NCBI GenBank assembly: GCA_002347405.1
Contig: DDXB01000053.1
Location: forward strand, 1 to 64,000
From: Rhodocyclaceae bacterium UBA2271
Lineage (GTDB): Bacteria; Pseudomonadota; Gammaproteobacteria; Burkholderiales; Rhodocyclaceae
DNA length: 64,000 nt
Reading direction: 5' to 3'
Under the pieces are notes generated by a model. It made no database searches. It worked only from the letters and a program-made list of their open reading frames with translations, and was not told the DNA's origin. The translations under genes were made by a program, and so were the position numbers. Positions 1-8,670 of this stretch are shown here, piece after piece. The stretch's first letter is position 1; every line of letters starts with the position of its first letter.

Positions 1-21
1 GAGCGTGGTGAAATATCCGGG

Positions 22-66
22 CTAGATCGGCTGCAGGAGGGCGAATTCACTGAAAACGTTGTGCAT
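22..66 (-). pseudogene. possible 14-codon remnant of a cation:proton antiporter start
   Basis: A minus-strand ATG just downstream of the CBS gene opens a 14-codon frame (MHNVFSEFALLQPI) ending in TAG. From memory, the opening MHNVF-EFALL resembles the first residues of KefB/CPA2-type cation:proton antiporters, which would suit the neighbouring cation-transport genes. The similarity stops after about eleven residues. It may be a chance ORF or the stump of a deleted gene, and the window edge hides what follows. Weak support. Confidence 0.2.
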
Positions 67-75
67 GATGATCGC

Positions 76-699
76 TCAGCGCCAAAGGCTCAGTGGTGGG
101 TCGGCGACCACGGCGCGCAGGATGTCGCTACGCGAGACAAAGCCGATCAGATGCCCGTTGTCGTCTACGATGGGCACGCCGTCGACATCCTGGTCGAGCA
201 TGAGGGTAGCGATGAGGCGGATGTCGGTCAGCGGCGCGGCGGTAACCACTGGAGTCGTCATGACATCGCTGACCTGTCGGCTGAGGGAATCGATGATCCG
301 GCCGTCATCGATATTGAGTGCGGTCAGCAGGTTGCGCTCGCTGACGACGCCGATCAGCCGTGCCGTCTCATCCTGCACCGGTGCCTGGTGGATGTGGTGG
401 TCGCGCAGGGTGCGCCAGGCCTGCGCGACATCGGCATTGGCGGCGACAGTGATCACCTGGCGCTGCATGATCTGCTCGGCACGATAGAGCGGGCCGCGCT
501 CCTGATCGTGATGCAGCATTTCCTGGTAGGCGTGGATCGCTTCCTCGCGAGGAGGGCTGGCTCCCGTCGCGACGCCGGGTTCTTCGCCCTCGCTGGCAAT
601 GGGGCGTACACCGCGCAGACTGTGGAGCTGGCGCACCTGTTTGAGTTCCTCCAGCGTGCCGCTGAAGACCGGTCCTGACATGCCGTAAATGGAGAACAT
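76..699 (-). CDS. CBS-domain pair protein
   Basis: A 207-aa soluble protein with two CBS domains (about residues 75-130 and 143-200). The second ends in the typical GFVSRSDIL motif, and each CBS unit closes with a G-V/F-V-S-E/R-x-x-L/I pattern. CBS pairs (Bateman modules) bind adenine nucleotides or SAM and regulate transporters and enzymes. Residues 1-70 are not a recognised domain. The gene lies 3 bp after the cation ATPase stop; its GGAGG ribosome site (complement of 707-711) sits in the last codons of the ATPase gene, which points to translational coupling. It may act as a nucleotide sensor for this transport operon, but the partner is inferred. The second Met (residue 7) is an alternative start. 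Confidence 0.85.
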   Translation of the reverse strand: MFSIYGMSGPVFSGTLEELKQVRQLHSLRGVRPIASEGEEPGVATGASPPREEAIHAYQEMLHHDQERGPLYRAEQIMQRQVITVAANADVAQAWRTLRDHHIHQAPVQDETARLIGVVSERNLLTALNIDDGRIIDSLSRQVSDVMTTPVVTAAPLTDIRLIATLMLDQDVDGVPIVDDNGHLIGFVSRSDILRAVVADPPLSLWR

Positions 700-702
700 A
701 TT

Positions 703-3540
703 TTAGCCTCCGGTTTTCCCGCGCTTACTGGTGAGGAGGTGCAACCCCAGCTTGCGCGTCTCTTCCAGGAACAGGGTGCTCGATGCGATCGCGGTTGACC
801 ACAACCAATCGCGCAGGCTGAGGTCGACGGTATCGAATACCGCCTGCGCCGGCGCCCAATGGACGACGAGAACCTGCAGTCCGATCACGCCGGCAAGCGC
901 CAGCCAGAGCTTGCCGTTGCTGAAGAACTGGCGATTGAAGGCGCTGCCGTGCTCGTTGCGGGCATTGAAGATGTTGAAGAACTGGAATAGCACAAAGGTG
1001 GTGAAGGCCAGTGTCACCGCATAGTCATGGCCGCCCGTGCGTTCGCCCCAGGCAAAGGCGGCGAGCGTGCCGACCGCCATGGTCAGGCCGTAGAACATCA
1101 GGCGTACCAGGCGCGCGCCGGTCAGGATGTTGGCGTCCGGTCGGCGCGGCTTCGCGCGCATGATGCCGGGCCGCGCGGGCTCGACGCCGAGGGTCATGGC
1201 CGGCGGACCGTCCATGATGATGTTGACCCAGAGGATCTGGATGGCGGTAAAGGGCGTCGGCATGCCGAACAACGGCGCACCCAGCACGGTGAGTATCGCG
1301 CCGATATTGGTGGACAACTGGAAGCGCACGAACTTGACGATGTTGTCGTAGATGGTGCGGCCTTCCTCGACGGCGTGCACGATGCTGGCGAAGTTGTCGT
1401 CGGTGAGCACCAGGGTGGCGGCTTCCTTGGTTACCTCGGTGCCGGTGATACCCATGGCGACGCCGATATCGGCGGTTTTCAGGGCCGGCGCGTCGTTGAC
1501 TCCGTCGCCGGTCATGGCGACGACGTGGCCCTTCGCCTGCAGCGCCTTGACGATGCGCAGCTTGTGCTCCGGCGAGACGCGGGCGAATACGGCGGTGCGC
1601 TCGACGAGATTGCTCAGCGCCTCTCCCGAGAGCCCTTCGATCTCGCGGCCCTCACGCGCTTCGCCACATTGCTTGTCGATGAGTCCCAGATCGCGCGCGA
1701 TCGCGGCAGCCGTGACCTGATGATCGCCGGTGATCATCTTTACAGCGATGCCGGCGGTGTGGCAGACGTGAATTGCTTCGCGCGCCTCGGGACGTGGCGG
1801 ATCGATGATGCCGATCAGGGCCACCAGCGTCAGATCGTCGGCCCAGTGCATCAGGTCGCCGGCCGGGTCGAATTCTGCCGCGGGAATGCTGCGACCGGCC
1901 AGGCCGAGCACGCGCAGGGCATGCTTGGCAAATTCGGCGTTCTGCGCCGTGAATTCGGCCCGAGCGGCATCGTCGAGCGCTTGTTCGCCCAAGAAACACG
2001 CCGGGCCGCCCCAAGTGTTTCTGCCCCCTGGGGGGAGATCGCCGCAGGCGATTGCGGGGGGAGGTTCTGCGGTGAGCCAGCGACTGGCGCGTGCCAGCAG
2101 CACGTCGGGCGCGCCCTTGATCCACATGCGGACAGTCGGGCCGTCATGATGGAATGTGGCCATGAACTTGTTGGCCGAATCGAAGGGAATTTCGGCAATA
2201 CGTGGATGGCGATCATTGATTGCATCGGCGATGTCTTCGGGCGTCGCGCAGGTTTGCGCATCTGCCCCGGCTTTTGCGGTGAGCGCCAGCAGTGCGCCTT
2301 CGGTCGGGTCGCCGATGAGTTCGCCGTCGCGAATGCGGGCATCGGCGCACAGCACAGCCGGGGCGCGCAGAGTATCCAGTTCGGGCAAGGGCTGGCCGTC
2401 TGCGGCGGTGATCTGACCTTCACCCCGATAGCCCTCGCCGCTCACCTCAAAGTTGCGTCCCCTGTAATAGAGGCGACGGGCCGTCATCTGGTTCAGGGTC
2501 AATGTGCCGGTCTTGTCCGAGCAGATGACGGTGGTGCATCCCAGCGTTTCCACCGCCGCCAGTTTCTTGACAATGGCGTGCCGCTTGGCCATGCGGTGCA
2601 TGCCGAGTGCCAGGGTGACGGTAACCACTGCCGGCAGGCCTTCGGGGATTGCCGCGACGGCCAGGGCAATGGCGGTCATCGCGGTCTGTACGAGGTCGTC
2701 GCCGCGCACGATGCCGATAACGAAGATCAGCGAGACGACCACGCCGGCAATCGCGGCGAGGCGTTTGCCCAGCCGGTCGAGCTGCACCTGCAAGGGTGTT
2801 GCCGATTCGGCGGCTTCGGCGAGCAGGCCGGCAATCTTGCCCATCTCCGTGTGCATGCCGGTGGCAGTAACCATGGCTTCGATGCGCCCACGCGCCATCA
2901 CGGTGTTCATGAAGACCATCGAGCGCCGTTCCGCCAGCGCCGACTTTTCTTCAACTGCGCCTGAGTCTTTCCTCACAGCGTACGACTCGCCGGTGAGCGC
3001 CGCCTCGGCCACTTCGGCGGAATGGGCGTGGAGCACGCGCGCGTCGGCCGGAATGCGGTCGCCTGCTTCCAGCAACAAGACATCGCCTGGCACCAGGTCG
3101 ACGGCCTGAATCTGCGCGACGTGGCTGTCGCGGCGCACTCGCGCAATGGGCGCCAGCATGTTCTTGAGCGCCGCCAGCGCCGCCTCGGCACGGTGTTCCT
3201 GATAAAAGCCGAGCGTCGCGTTAAGCAATACCACGATGGCGATGACGATGGAGTCCTTGAGTTCGCCGACCGCGCCAGCCAGCACGGCGGCGCCGAGCAA
3301 CACGATGACCAGGAAGTTCTTGAACTGGTCGAGGAACTTGAGCCAGGCCGGGCGCGGCGGTTTGCTGGTCAGCTGGTTTGGGCCATGGCTGGCCAGTCGC
3401 GCTGCGGCTTCAGTCGCGGCAAGCCCGGCGGCGGGGCTTACCTTGAGTGCCGCGGTAACTGCATCGGGCGCTTCGGCATGCCAGGCGGCCAATTCGTCGA
3501 AGTGGGATTGCCGAGTGGGGGCGGGCATCTGTTTTGTCAT
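703..3540 (-). CDS. P2-type cation-transporting ATPase (Ca2+-ATPase-like)
   Basis: A 945-aa inner-membrane ATP-driven cation pump. Visible landmarks are the N-terminal cation-ATPase domain (residues 15-85), TGES (183-186), PEGLP in M4 (299-303), the phosphorylation motif DKTGTLT (342-348), KGAPD of the nucleotide-binding domain (475-479), MTGDGVNDAP (676-685) and a six-helix C-terminal bundle. PEGLP and the overall order fit P2-type Ca2+ or Na+/K+-like pumps; the transported ion cannot be fixed from sequence. I start at the ATG at 3540, 10 bp after the exchanger stop, instead of an upstream in-frame Met inside that gene. Residues about 492-519, including PPGGRNTWGGPACFLG, are encoded by an interspersed repeat inserted in frame in the N-domain (see 1992-2040). 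Confidence 0.92.
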   Translation of the reverse strand: MTKQMPAPTRQSHFDELAAWHAEAPDAVTAALKVSPAAGLAATEAAARLASHGPNQLTSKPPRPAWLKFLDQFKNFLVIVLLGAAVLAGAVGELKDSIVIAIVVLLNATLGFYQEHRAEAALAALKNMLAPIARVRRDSHVAQIQAVDLVPGDVLLLEAGDRIPADARVLHAHSAEVAEAALTGESYAVRKDSGAVEEKSALAERRSMVFMNTVMARGRIEAMVTATGMHTEMGKIAGLLAEAAESATPLQVQLDRLGKRLAAIAGVVVSLIFVIGIVRGDDLVQTAMTAIALAVAAIPEGLPAVVTVTLALGMHRMAKRHAIVKKLAAVETLGCTTVICSDKTGTLTLNQMTARRLYYRGRNFEVSGEGYRGEGQITAADGQPLPELDTLRAPAVLCADARIRDGELIGDPTEGALLALTAKAGADAQTCATPEDIADAINDRHPRIAEIPFDSANKFMATFHHDGPTVRMWIKGAPDVLLARASRWLTAEPPPAIACGDLPPGGRNTWGGPACFLGEQALDDAARAEFTAQNAEFAKHALRVLGLAGRSIPAAEFDPAGDLMHWADDLTLVALIGIIDPPRPEAREAIHVCHTAGIAVKMITGDHQVTAAAIARDLGLIDKQCGEAREGREIEGLSGEALSNLVERTAVFARVSPEHKLRIVKALQAKGHVVAMTGDGVNDAPALKTADIGVAMGITGTEVTKEAATLVLTDDNFASIVHAVEEGRTIYDNIVKFVRFQLSTNIGAILTVLGAPLFGMPTPFTAIQILWVNIIMDGPPAMTLGVEPARPGIMRAKPRRPDANILTGARLVRLMFYGLTMAVGTLAAFAWGERTGGHDYAVTLAFTTFVLFQFFNIFNARNEHGSAFNRQFFSNGKLWLALAGVIGLQVLVVHWAPAQAVFDTVDLSLRDWLWSTAIASSTLFLEETRKLGLHLLTSKRGKTGG
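1992..2040 (-). repeat. constant-loop hairpin repeat inside the cation ATPase gene
   Basis: On the minus strand an 8-nt arm AGAAACAC, the 15-nt loop TTGGGGCGGCCCGGC and the exact complementary arm GTGTTTCT form a perfect hairpin (1992-2022). It is preceded by a second small C-rich/G-rich hairpin (2023-2036). The loop is identical to copies at 12641-12655, 18183-18197 and 19668-19682, but the arms differ. The copy is translated in frame in the nucleotide-binding domain of the ATPase, so it probably arrived after the gene existed. Confidence 0.8.
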
Positions 3541-3550
3541 GATCGGTTGG

Positions 3551-4457
3551 CTACAGTACGCGTCCGGTGGTTGCTGTTGCCACGACAAAGACAACATAAC
3601 AGCCCAGCAGCAGGTAGCCCCGCATCCGGTGGATGACGCCGTCGCGACCGGGAATCAGCAGGAGCAGTGACAGAGTGCCCATGCCGAGCGTGATGGCGAC
3701 TTCCGCCAGTTGCGCCTGGAGCGGATGAATGCTTGCCGCGACACCGACAATCGCCATGCCGTTGTAGAGATTGCTGCCGAGCAGGGTGCCGCCCCCGATG
3801 TCGTCGTGGCCGCGATAGCGCGCCAGCAGTACGGTCACCAACTCGGGCAGCGAGGTGCCGATGGCCACCACGGTGGCGCTGCTGACAAACAGGCGCCCGG
3901 CGGCGATCAGCAGGGCCCGCCCGACCAGGCTGGCGAGCACGGCCTGGCCAGGGGCCGAGTTCATCGTCGGTTACGCCGACAAATTCTCCGGCGCCACGGC
4001 TGGCGACTCCGGCGCGCATCAGCAAGCCCATCCAGGCGGCAACAATCAGCAGGAGGATGGCGCCTTCACCATGGGTGATGGTGCCGTCGAAGGCAAACAG
4101 GAAAGTCAGCAAGGGGATCGTCAGGGCCAGGACATAATCACGGCCAAGATCCCGTGGCGCTACCCGGATCGAGCCGAACAGCAGGGCAAGTCCGAAGAGC
4201 AGGGCGATATTCACCACATTGCTGCCTTGTGCGTCGCCGAGGCCGATTTCCGGGTTGCCGGCCAGGGCTGCCACAGTGGAAACCGTCAGTTCCGGGCTCG
4301 AAGTCGCAATTGCGGCCAAGCTAGTCGCCACGAGCAACTTGGGTACGCGCAGCCAGGCCGCGGTACCCTGCACGCCCTTGAGAAACAGGTTGCCGCCGAT
4401 GCCTGCCAATATGATGGCACCGAGAGTGGCCAGAAGATCATGGGCGGACATGATCAT
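3551..4457 (-). pseudogene. calcium/sodium antiporter (CaCA family), split by a frameshift
   Basis: The two halves of one CaCA-type Na+/Ca2+ exchanger lie in different frames. The upstream frame from ATG 4457 encodes helices and the alpha-1 repeat (SSPELTVS...GLGDAQGSNVVN, residues 53-83) and stays sensible to about residue 163. A second frame, from about 3964 to the stop at 3551, encodes the alpha-2 repeat (GTSLPELVTVLLAR...GTLLGSNLYN) and the last helices. Joined, they give the usual 300-aa length. The switch lies near 3960-3970. A TAA sits just upstream of an ATG (3962-3964) in the second frame, so the second half could also be restarted as a separate 137-aa protein. A sequencing error, a real mutation and a split two-subunit exchanger are all possible. 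It lies directly upstream of the ATPase gene. Confidence 0.75.
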
Positions 4458-4494
4458 GAGTAGTTATCCCACATACGGCATGGCTACGGTGCTA

Positions 4495-5364
4495 TCAGAC
4501 CACCAGGACGTCACAGGGCGCGTAATAGACGAGAAATCTGGGGGTGCTGCCCATTACTGCCTCGCCCAGGCGCGAGCCGCCATGCCGGCCTGCGACGATG
4601 AGTTCGGTGCCGAGGCTCTCCGCAGCCTCGGGCAATAATGAATCGGGATTGCCGTGAACAATGCGGCTTGGCAGATCGAGTCCTGCGAGTTCCGGGTCGG
4701 CGAGCAGCGCATCCATGTTTCTTTGTGCTGCTTCGTGTGCTCGTACTGTATGGCGGATGATGTCCTCTTCGGGAAAATTCTTGTAGCGCAGCTTCGCCTC
4801 GAATGGGGCCTGGTACGCATGAAACAGCGTAATCCGGGCTTGACTGGCGACGACCAGGGCCGCGTGCAGCACAGCCTCCGAGCCCGGCCCAAGATCCACC
4901 GCTGCCAGCGCCTGGCGATAGTCACCCGCCGGCTCGCGCCGCGCGACAAGGACCGGGCAGGGGGCGTGGGTCAGAATGCGCGAAGCAGTACCGCCGAGAA
5001 AAAGTTGCTGCAGCAACCCTCTGCCGTGGGCGCCAATTGCCAGCAGGTCGGGATTAAAGCTCTCGGCTGTGTCTGCCACCGCCCGATGGGCGGAACCCTC
5101 CGTTATTTCGCCGTTGACCCGTCGGACTCCGGTCTGTGTTGCCGATTCGACCAGTGTGGCGAGGCGCGCGGCGGCGACCGTGTGCATGCTGGCCGGCAGG
5201 TCGCCGTCCGTACCGAAGGCGTTTTCCAGTACCAACCGGCGCGGCAGGGCGTGTACAACCAGAAGTTCGGCGTCTTCTCGCGCTGCCAGCAAGGCGGCAC
5301 GACGAATCGCGGCATCACCGAGGGGAGAAAAATCCGTGACGGCTAGAATGCGTTTGAGGTCCAC
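4495..5364 (-). CDS. tandem universal stress protein (UspA family)
   Basis: A 289-aa cytoplasmic protein made of two Usp domains. The first (about 1-142) has the ATP-binding signature G-x2-G-x9-G-S/T in GAHGRGLLQQLFLGGTAS followed by APCPVLV. The second (about 150-289) has GRHGGSRLGEAVMGS followed by APCDVLVV. Two-domain Usps bind ATP and help cells survive starvation, redox or membrane stress. It lies upstream of the exchanger, ATPase and CBS genes on the same strand, 37 bp from the exchanger start, and may head that transcription unit. No regulator is visible. Confidence 0.9.
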   Translation of the reverse strand: MDLKRILAVTDFSPLGDAAIRRAALLAAREDAELLVVHALPRRLVLENAFGTDGDLPASMHTVAAARLATLVESATQTGVRRVNGEITEGSAHRAVADTAESFNPDLLAIGAHGRGLLQQLFLGGTASRILTHAPCPVLVARREPAGDYRQALAAVDLGPGSEAVLHAALVVASQARITLFHAYQAPFEAKLRYKNFPEEDIIRHTVRAHEAAQRNMDALLADPELAGLDLPSRIVHGNPDSLLPEAAESLGTELIVAGRHGGSRLGEAVMGSTPRFLVYYAPCDVLVV

Positions 5365-5499
5365 CGTGTTGCTCCCTTTTCATGATGTACCCGGACCAGG
5401 CCGGGAGGGTAATGAAGCAGATGAAGAGAGCCTTTCCCGACCATGCCGGGAAAGCAGGACAATGCGCCGATCCTGGTGGAAGCGCCGCGCCCGACCATC

Positions 5500-6483
5500 T
5501 CAGCCGCCGCGCACCATGGCCACAACCCGCCCCATGTCAAGGGTCTGGGCTTGCTGTTGTATTTGCGGCAGATATTGTGTCTGCATCTTTTTGGCCGGCC
5601 CGAGCAAGTTCTGAAAAGTGTCGCGCAGCACGGTGGTATTCATCACCCGCCCGCCGGCGTAATAGCGCTTGGCTAGCTGTCCAAGGGCGTAGGTGGTGGC
5701 GAAGGAAAAAGCCATCCCGGTGGCTGTGCCGCCGACCTTGCCGAAAGCCTTGCCCGCAGCCTTGCCGATCAGTCCGCCGAGCAATTTGCGACCGAATTGT
5801 TCGAGATATTGCGAGGTCAGCCCGACACCGGCGGCGGCGATAAATTCCTTGATGTGGCCCTGGTCGAGTTGAACCCCGTGTGCTTTGCCTACACCATAGA
5901 CCATCTTGATCTGCAAGGGGATGATGGCCATCGATGCCCAGGACTGAGGCAGTAGTTCGAGTGCACCGTTCAGCAGGCTGTAATTGAGGATGGATTTATC
6001 CAACTCGGCTTCGGACAGGTTGGGCTGCGCCGCCTCCACTGGGCCGACGGCGATGGCAGGCGCGACGGCAGGCGCGGCGCCTTCTGCAATCTCGACGATG
6101 GCATCGGCTTCGCGCTCGAAGGCGGCGGCCTGCCCGGCATCGAGATTGAGCAGGGCTTTCAGTTCACCCAGAAAATGCTGCTCGGCCGCGCTCTGGCGAC
6201 CATCGGCGTCGCACACGCAGACTGCCATTTCATAGGCGAACTGGCGCAGGCCGGGTTCGCTCAGGGTGGCAGCGACGGCATCCAGGCTGATGCGCTTGAG
6301 CAGGACGTCCTGGTAGATGCGGGCGAGATCCGGCGCACCGGCATCACCGCTCAGTGATGTGGCGATGCGACGGATCTCCTCGCGCTCGCGATCGTGTTTG
6401 GCGCCATCGGCGAAAGCGGCATGGAGGGCAATGGCCAGGATGGCGCGTTGCTGATCATGGTTCACGGTGTGGGGTTCCTTCAT
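5500..6483 (-). CDS. TerB-like / DUF697-like (YcjF-type) protein
   Basis: A 327-aa protein. Residues about 8-130 are helical and resemble the tellurite-resistance TerB fold (FADGAKHDREREEIRRIA early, then CVCDADGRQSAAEQHFLGEL with acidic clusters). Residues about 160-300 resemble DUF697/YcjF, including the glycine-rich amphipathic stretch GRKLLGGLIGKAAGKAFGKVGG and a membrane-like segment TATGMAFSFATTYALGQL. Such proteins are linked to membrane stress and GTPase partners, but the molecular role is unknown. Its start overlaps the stop of the ion-channel gene by 4 bp (ATGA), so the two are likely translated together. The domain calls rest on pattern recognition. Confidence 0.7.
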   Translation of the reverse strand: MKEPHTVNHDQQRAILAIALHAAFADGAKHDREREEIRRIATSLSGDAGAPDLARIYQDVLLKRISLDAVAATLSEPGLRQFAYEMAVCVCDADGRQSAAEQHFLGELKALLNLDAGQAAAFEREADAIVEIAEGAAPAVAPAIAVGPVEAAQPNLSEAELDKSILNYSLLNGALELLPQSWASMAIIPLQIKMVYGVGKAHGVQLDQGHIKEFIAAAGVGLTSQYLEQFGRKLLGGLIGKAAGKAFGKVGGTATGMAFSFATTYALGQLAKRYYAGGRVMNTTVLRDTFQNLLGPAKKMQTQYLPQIQQQAQTLDMGRVVAMVRGG

Positions 6484-7349
6484 CCATGAGGGTTCGGTGT
6501 CATCGTTCGGCTGGGCGTTGCTTGCGTAAGCAGCGTTTTCAGTTCGTGAATTTCATTGCGCAGGGCGCGCACCTCGCTGTGCAGGTCGGCCTCGATATGC
6601 TCCTTGGCCTGCTCCACTGCCGCCACTGTCTCTGCCTGTTCCTTCTCGTTGTAGCTTTGCATCGCGCTGACGATGATGGCGATGAACAGGTTGAGCATGG
6701 TGAAGGTGGCGACCAGGATGAAGGGTACGAAGAAGGCCCAGGCATAGGGGTAGTTTTCCATCACCGGGCGGGCGATGCCCATCGACCAGCTTTCCAGTGT
6801 CATCACCTGGAACAGGGTGTAGAGCGAGCGGCCGATGTCGCCGAACCATTCCGGGTGGGCGGCGGCGAACAGTTTGGTGGCGATCACCGCAAACACATAA
6901 AAAATGATCATCAGCACCATGGCGATGGAACCCAAGCCCGGAATTGCCGCCAGCAGCGCCCCCACCACCCGCCGCATGGAGGGCACCATGGTCAGGAGGC
7001 GCAGCACGCGCAAGACGCGCAGGGCGCGCAGCACGGCGAGCGGGCCGGTGGCCGGCAGCAGCGCAATGGCAACGACGCTGAAGTCGAACACGCTCCATGG
7101 GTCGCGCCAGAATGCCTGGCGGTGCACGTAGAGCCGCAGGGCGATTTCCACCACGAACACGCCAAGAATGAGCTGGTCGACCCCGAGAATCAATCCACCC
7201 GCTGCCGCCATCGCGGCGGGCCAGGTCTCCATGCCGAGCAGTGCCGCATTGAGCAGGATCAGGGCGATAATCGCGCCCTGCACGCGGGGATGTTCGATGA
7301 AGGCGCGCAGACGTTCACGCCCGACCGGCGCCACCGAGGTTTCCGTCAT
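6480..7349 (-). CDS. voltage-gated sodium-channel-like ion channel (NaChBac type)
   Basis: A 289-aa single-domain six-helix ion channel. The S4 voltage sensor shows arginines at every third position (RALRVLRVLRLL, about residues 107-118). The pore selectivity filter is TLESWSMG, close to TLESWAS of NaChBac-type sodium channels. A C-terminal coiled-coil segment (SYNEKEQAETVAAVEQAKEHIEADL...) would form the tetramer bundle. Length and topology match the bacterial BacNav family. It would allow voltage-gated Na+ entry across the inner membrane. It overlaps the downstream TerB/DUF697-like gene by 4 bp and lies 3 bp after htpX, so it belongs to the same stress operon. Confidence 0.88.
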   Translation of the reverse strand: MTETSVAPVGRERLRAFIEHPRVQGAIIALILLNAALLGMETWPAAMAAAGGLILGVDQLILGVFVVEIALRLYVHRQAFWRDPWSVFDFSVVAIALLPATGPLAVLRALRVLRVLRLLTMVPSMRRVVGALLAAIPGLGSIAMVLMIIFYVFAVIATKLFAAAHPEWFGDIGRSLYTLFQVMTLESWSMGIARPVMENYPYAWAFFVPFILVATFTMLNLFIAIIVSAMQSYNEKEQAETVAAVEQAKEHIEADLHSEVRALRNEIHELKTLLTQATPSRTMTPNPHG

Positions 7350-7352
7350 CGT

Positions 7353-8228
7353 TTACTGCGCTGCCTTGAGCGCGGCGATGCGCTCTTCCAGCGGCGGATG
7401 GGTCATGAACAGGCGCTTGATGCCGCCGTTGCCGCCGCCGGCGATGCCGAAGGCGGCCATCTTGTCGGGCAGCGGTTGCGGATGCAGGGCATTCAGCCGC
7501 TCCAGCGCGGCGATCATGTTGCGCCGCCCGGCGAGGCTGGCGCCGCCGCGATCGGCGCGGAACTCGCGCTGCCGCGAGAACCACATGACGATGATCGACG
7601 CCAGGACGCCCAGCACCAGTTCGGCAATGATCATCGTGACGAAAAAGGCCGGGCCATGGCCGCGCTCGTTCTTGAACACCACCCGGTCCACGGTGTGGCC
7701 GATCACCCGCGAAAGGAACATGACGAAAGTATTTACCACGCCCTGGATCAGCGCCATCGTCACCATGTCGCCGTTGGCGGCGTGGGCGACTTCATGGCCC
7801 AGCACCGCCTCGGCTTCCGGTCGGGTCATCTGTTGCAGCAGGCCGGTGGAGACGGCAATGAGCGAACTGTTCTTGGTCATGCCGGTGGCAAAGGCATTGA
7901 CGTCGGGCGAATCGAAAATCCCGACCTCGGGCATCTTGATGCCGGCTGTCGTCGAGTATTTCCTGACGGTTTCCACCAGCCAGAACTCGGTCGAATTCGC
8001 CGGCGCCTCGATCACCTGTACGCCCATCGACCTCTTCACAGACCATTTGGAAATGGCCAGCGAGACGAAGGCGCCACCGAAGCCCATAACCGCCGCGAAG
8101 ATCAGCAGCGAGGTGAGGTTCAGGCCCTGGGCAGTGAGGTAGGGCTCCACCCCAAGCAGGCGCATGGTGATGGACAGCACCAGCAAGATGGCCATGTTGG
8201 TGCCGAGGAAGAGCAGGGTGCGTTTCAT
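7353..8228 (-). CDS. htpX: protease HtpX
   Basis: A 291-aa inner-membrane M48 zinc metalloprotease that degrades misfolded membrane proteins alongside FtsH. It has two N-terminal hydrophobic segments, the zinc motif HEVAH (in GHEVAHAANGD), two further helices, and the downstream FRADRGGA segment carrying the third zinc ligand region. I start at MKRTLLFLGTN (8228), which matches the family N-terminus and has an AGGAGA ribosome site about 9 bp upstream; a Met nine codons earlier lacks this support. Its neighbours are FloA and a YccA/BI-1-like protein, both connected with membrane-protein quality control. Confidence 0.95.
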   Translation of the reverse strand: MKRTLLFLGTNMAILLVLSITMRLLGVEPYLTAQGLNLTSLLIFAAVMGFGGAFVSLAISKWSVKRSMGVQVIEAPANSTEFWLVETVRKYSTTAGIKMPEVGIFDSPDVNAFATGMTKNSSLIAVSTGLLQQMTRPEAEAVLGHEVAHAANGDMVTMALIQGVVNTFVMFLSRVIGHTVDRVVFKNERGHGPAFFVTMIIAELVLGVLASIIVMWFSRQREFRADRGGASLAGRRNMIAALERLNALHPQPLPDKMAAFGIAGGGNGGIKRLFMTHPPLEERIAALKAAQ

Positions 8229-8308
8229 TGGGATGTTCTCCTTGTGTCTATCCAATTTATTCGGCAGGGCACTTCAATGTGCGCAAAGAGGCGCCCCGCC
8301 GTGAGTGA

Positions 8309-8659
8309 TTATCTGTCATCGTATGGTTCAAAAGCACGGCAAGGCCCCAGTATTGTCGCGATGACGATCGCGTTTTGCACGTCCATCCGGGTGCCCATAA
8401 GTGATCGCCTGGAAAAACGACGTCGCGGCAGAGGAGAAGAAACGCTCGGCACCTTGACTGCGCCAAATTGGCCAACGGCCATCTTGGGCGATGCTGCCGG
8501 TGCCGGGACTTCCATCAACTCCTCTGGTAATTCATCAAGAGGCCATCTCTGCGCGTCGTTTTTCTCCGCTTGCGGTCCGAAGCGTCTCATCAAGAACTGG
8601 AACAGCACGATGGCGACAAATATCGAAAGGTAGGTTAATTCCTTGGGGATTTCTTGCAT
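8309..8659 (-). CDS. small membrane protein between floA and htpX
   Basis: A 116-aa protein with one N-terminal hydrophobic helix (about residues 8-23, YLSIFVAIVLFQFLMRRF), a charged, proline-rich middle, and a C-terminus MDVQNAIVIATILGPCRAFEPYD that looks conserved in form. I do not recognise a named family. It starts 11 bp after the floA stop and is followed by htpX, so it is probably co-transcribed with them. Position suggests a role in the membrane-stress locus; this is inference only. Confidence 0.65.
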   Translation of the reverse strand: MQEIPKELTYLSIFVAIVLFQFLMRRFGPQAEKNDAQRWPLDELPEELMEVPAPAASPKMAVGQFGAVKVPSVSSPLPRRRFSRRSLMGTRMDVQNAIVIATILGPCRAFEPYDDR

Positions 8660-8670
8660 GGCGGTCTACC

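Noticed and set aside
1027..2964. 645-codon open frame on the plus strand
   Set aside because: Antisense to the cation ATPase.
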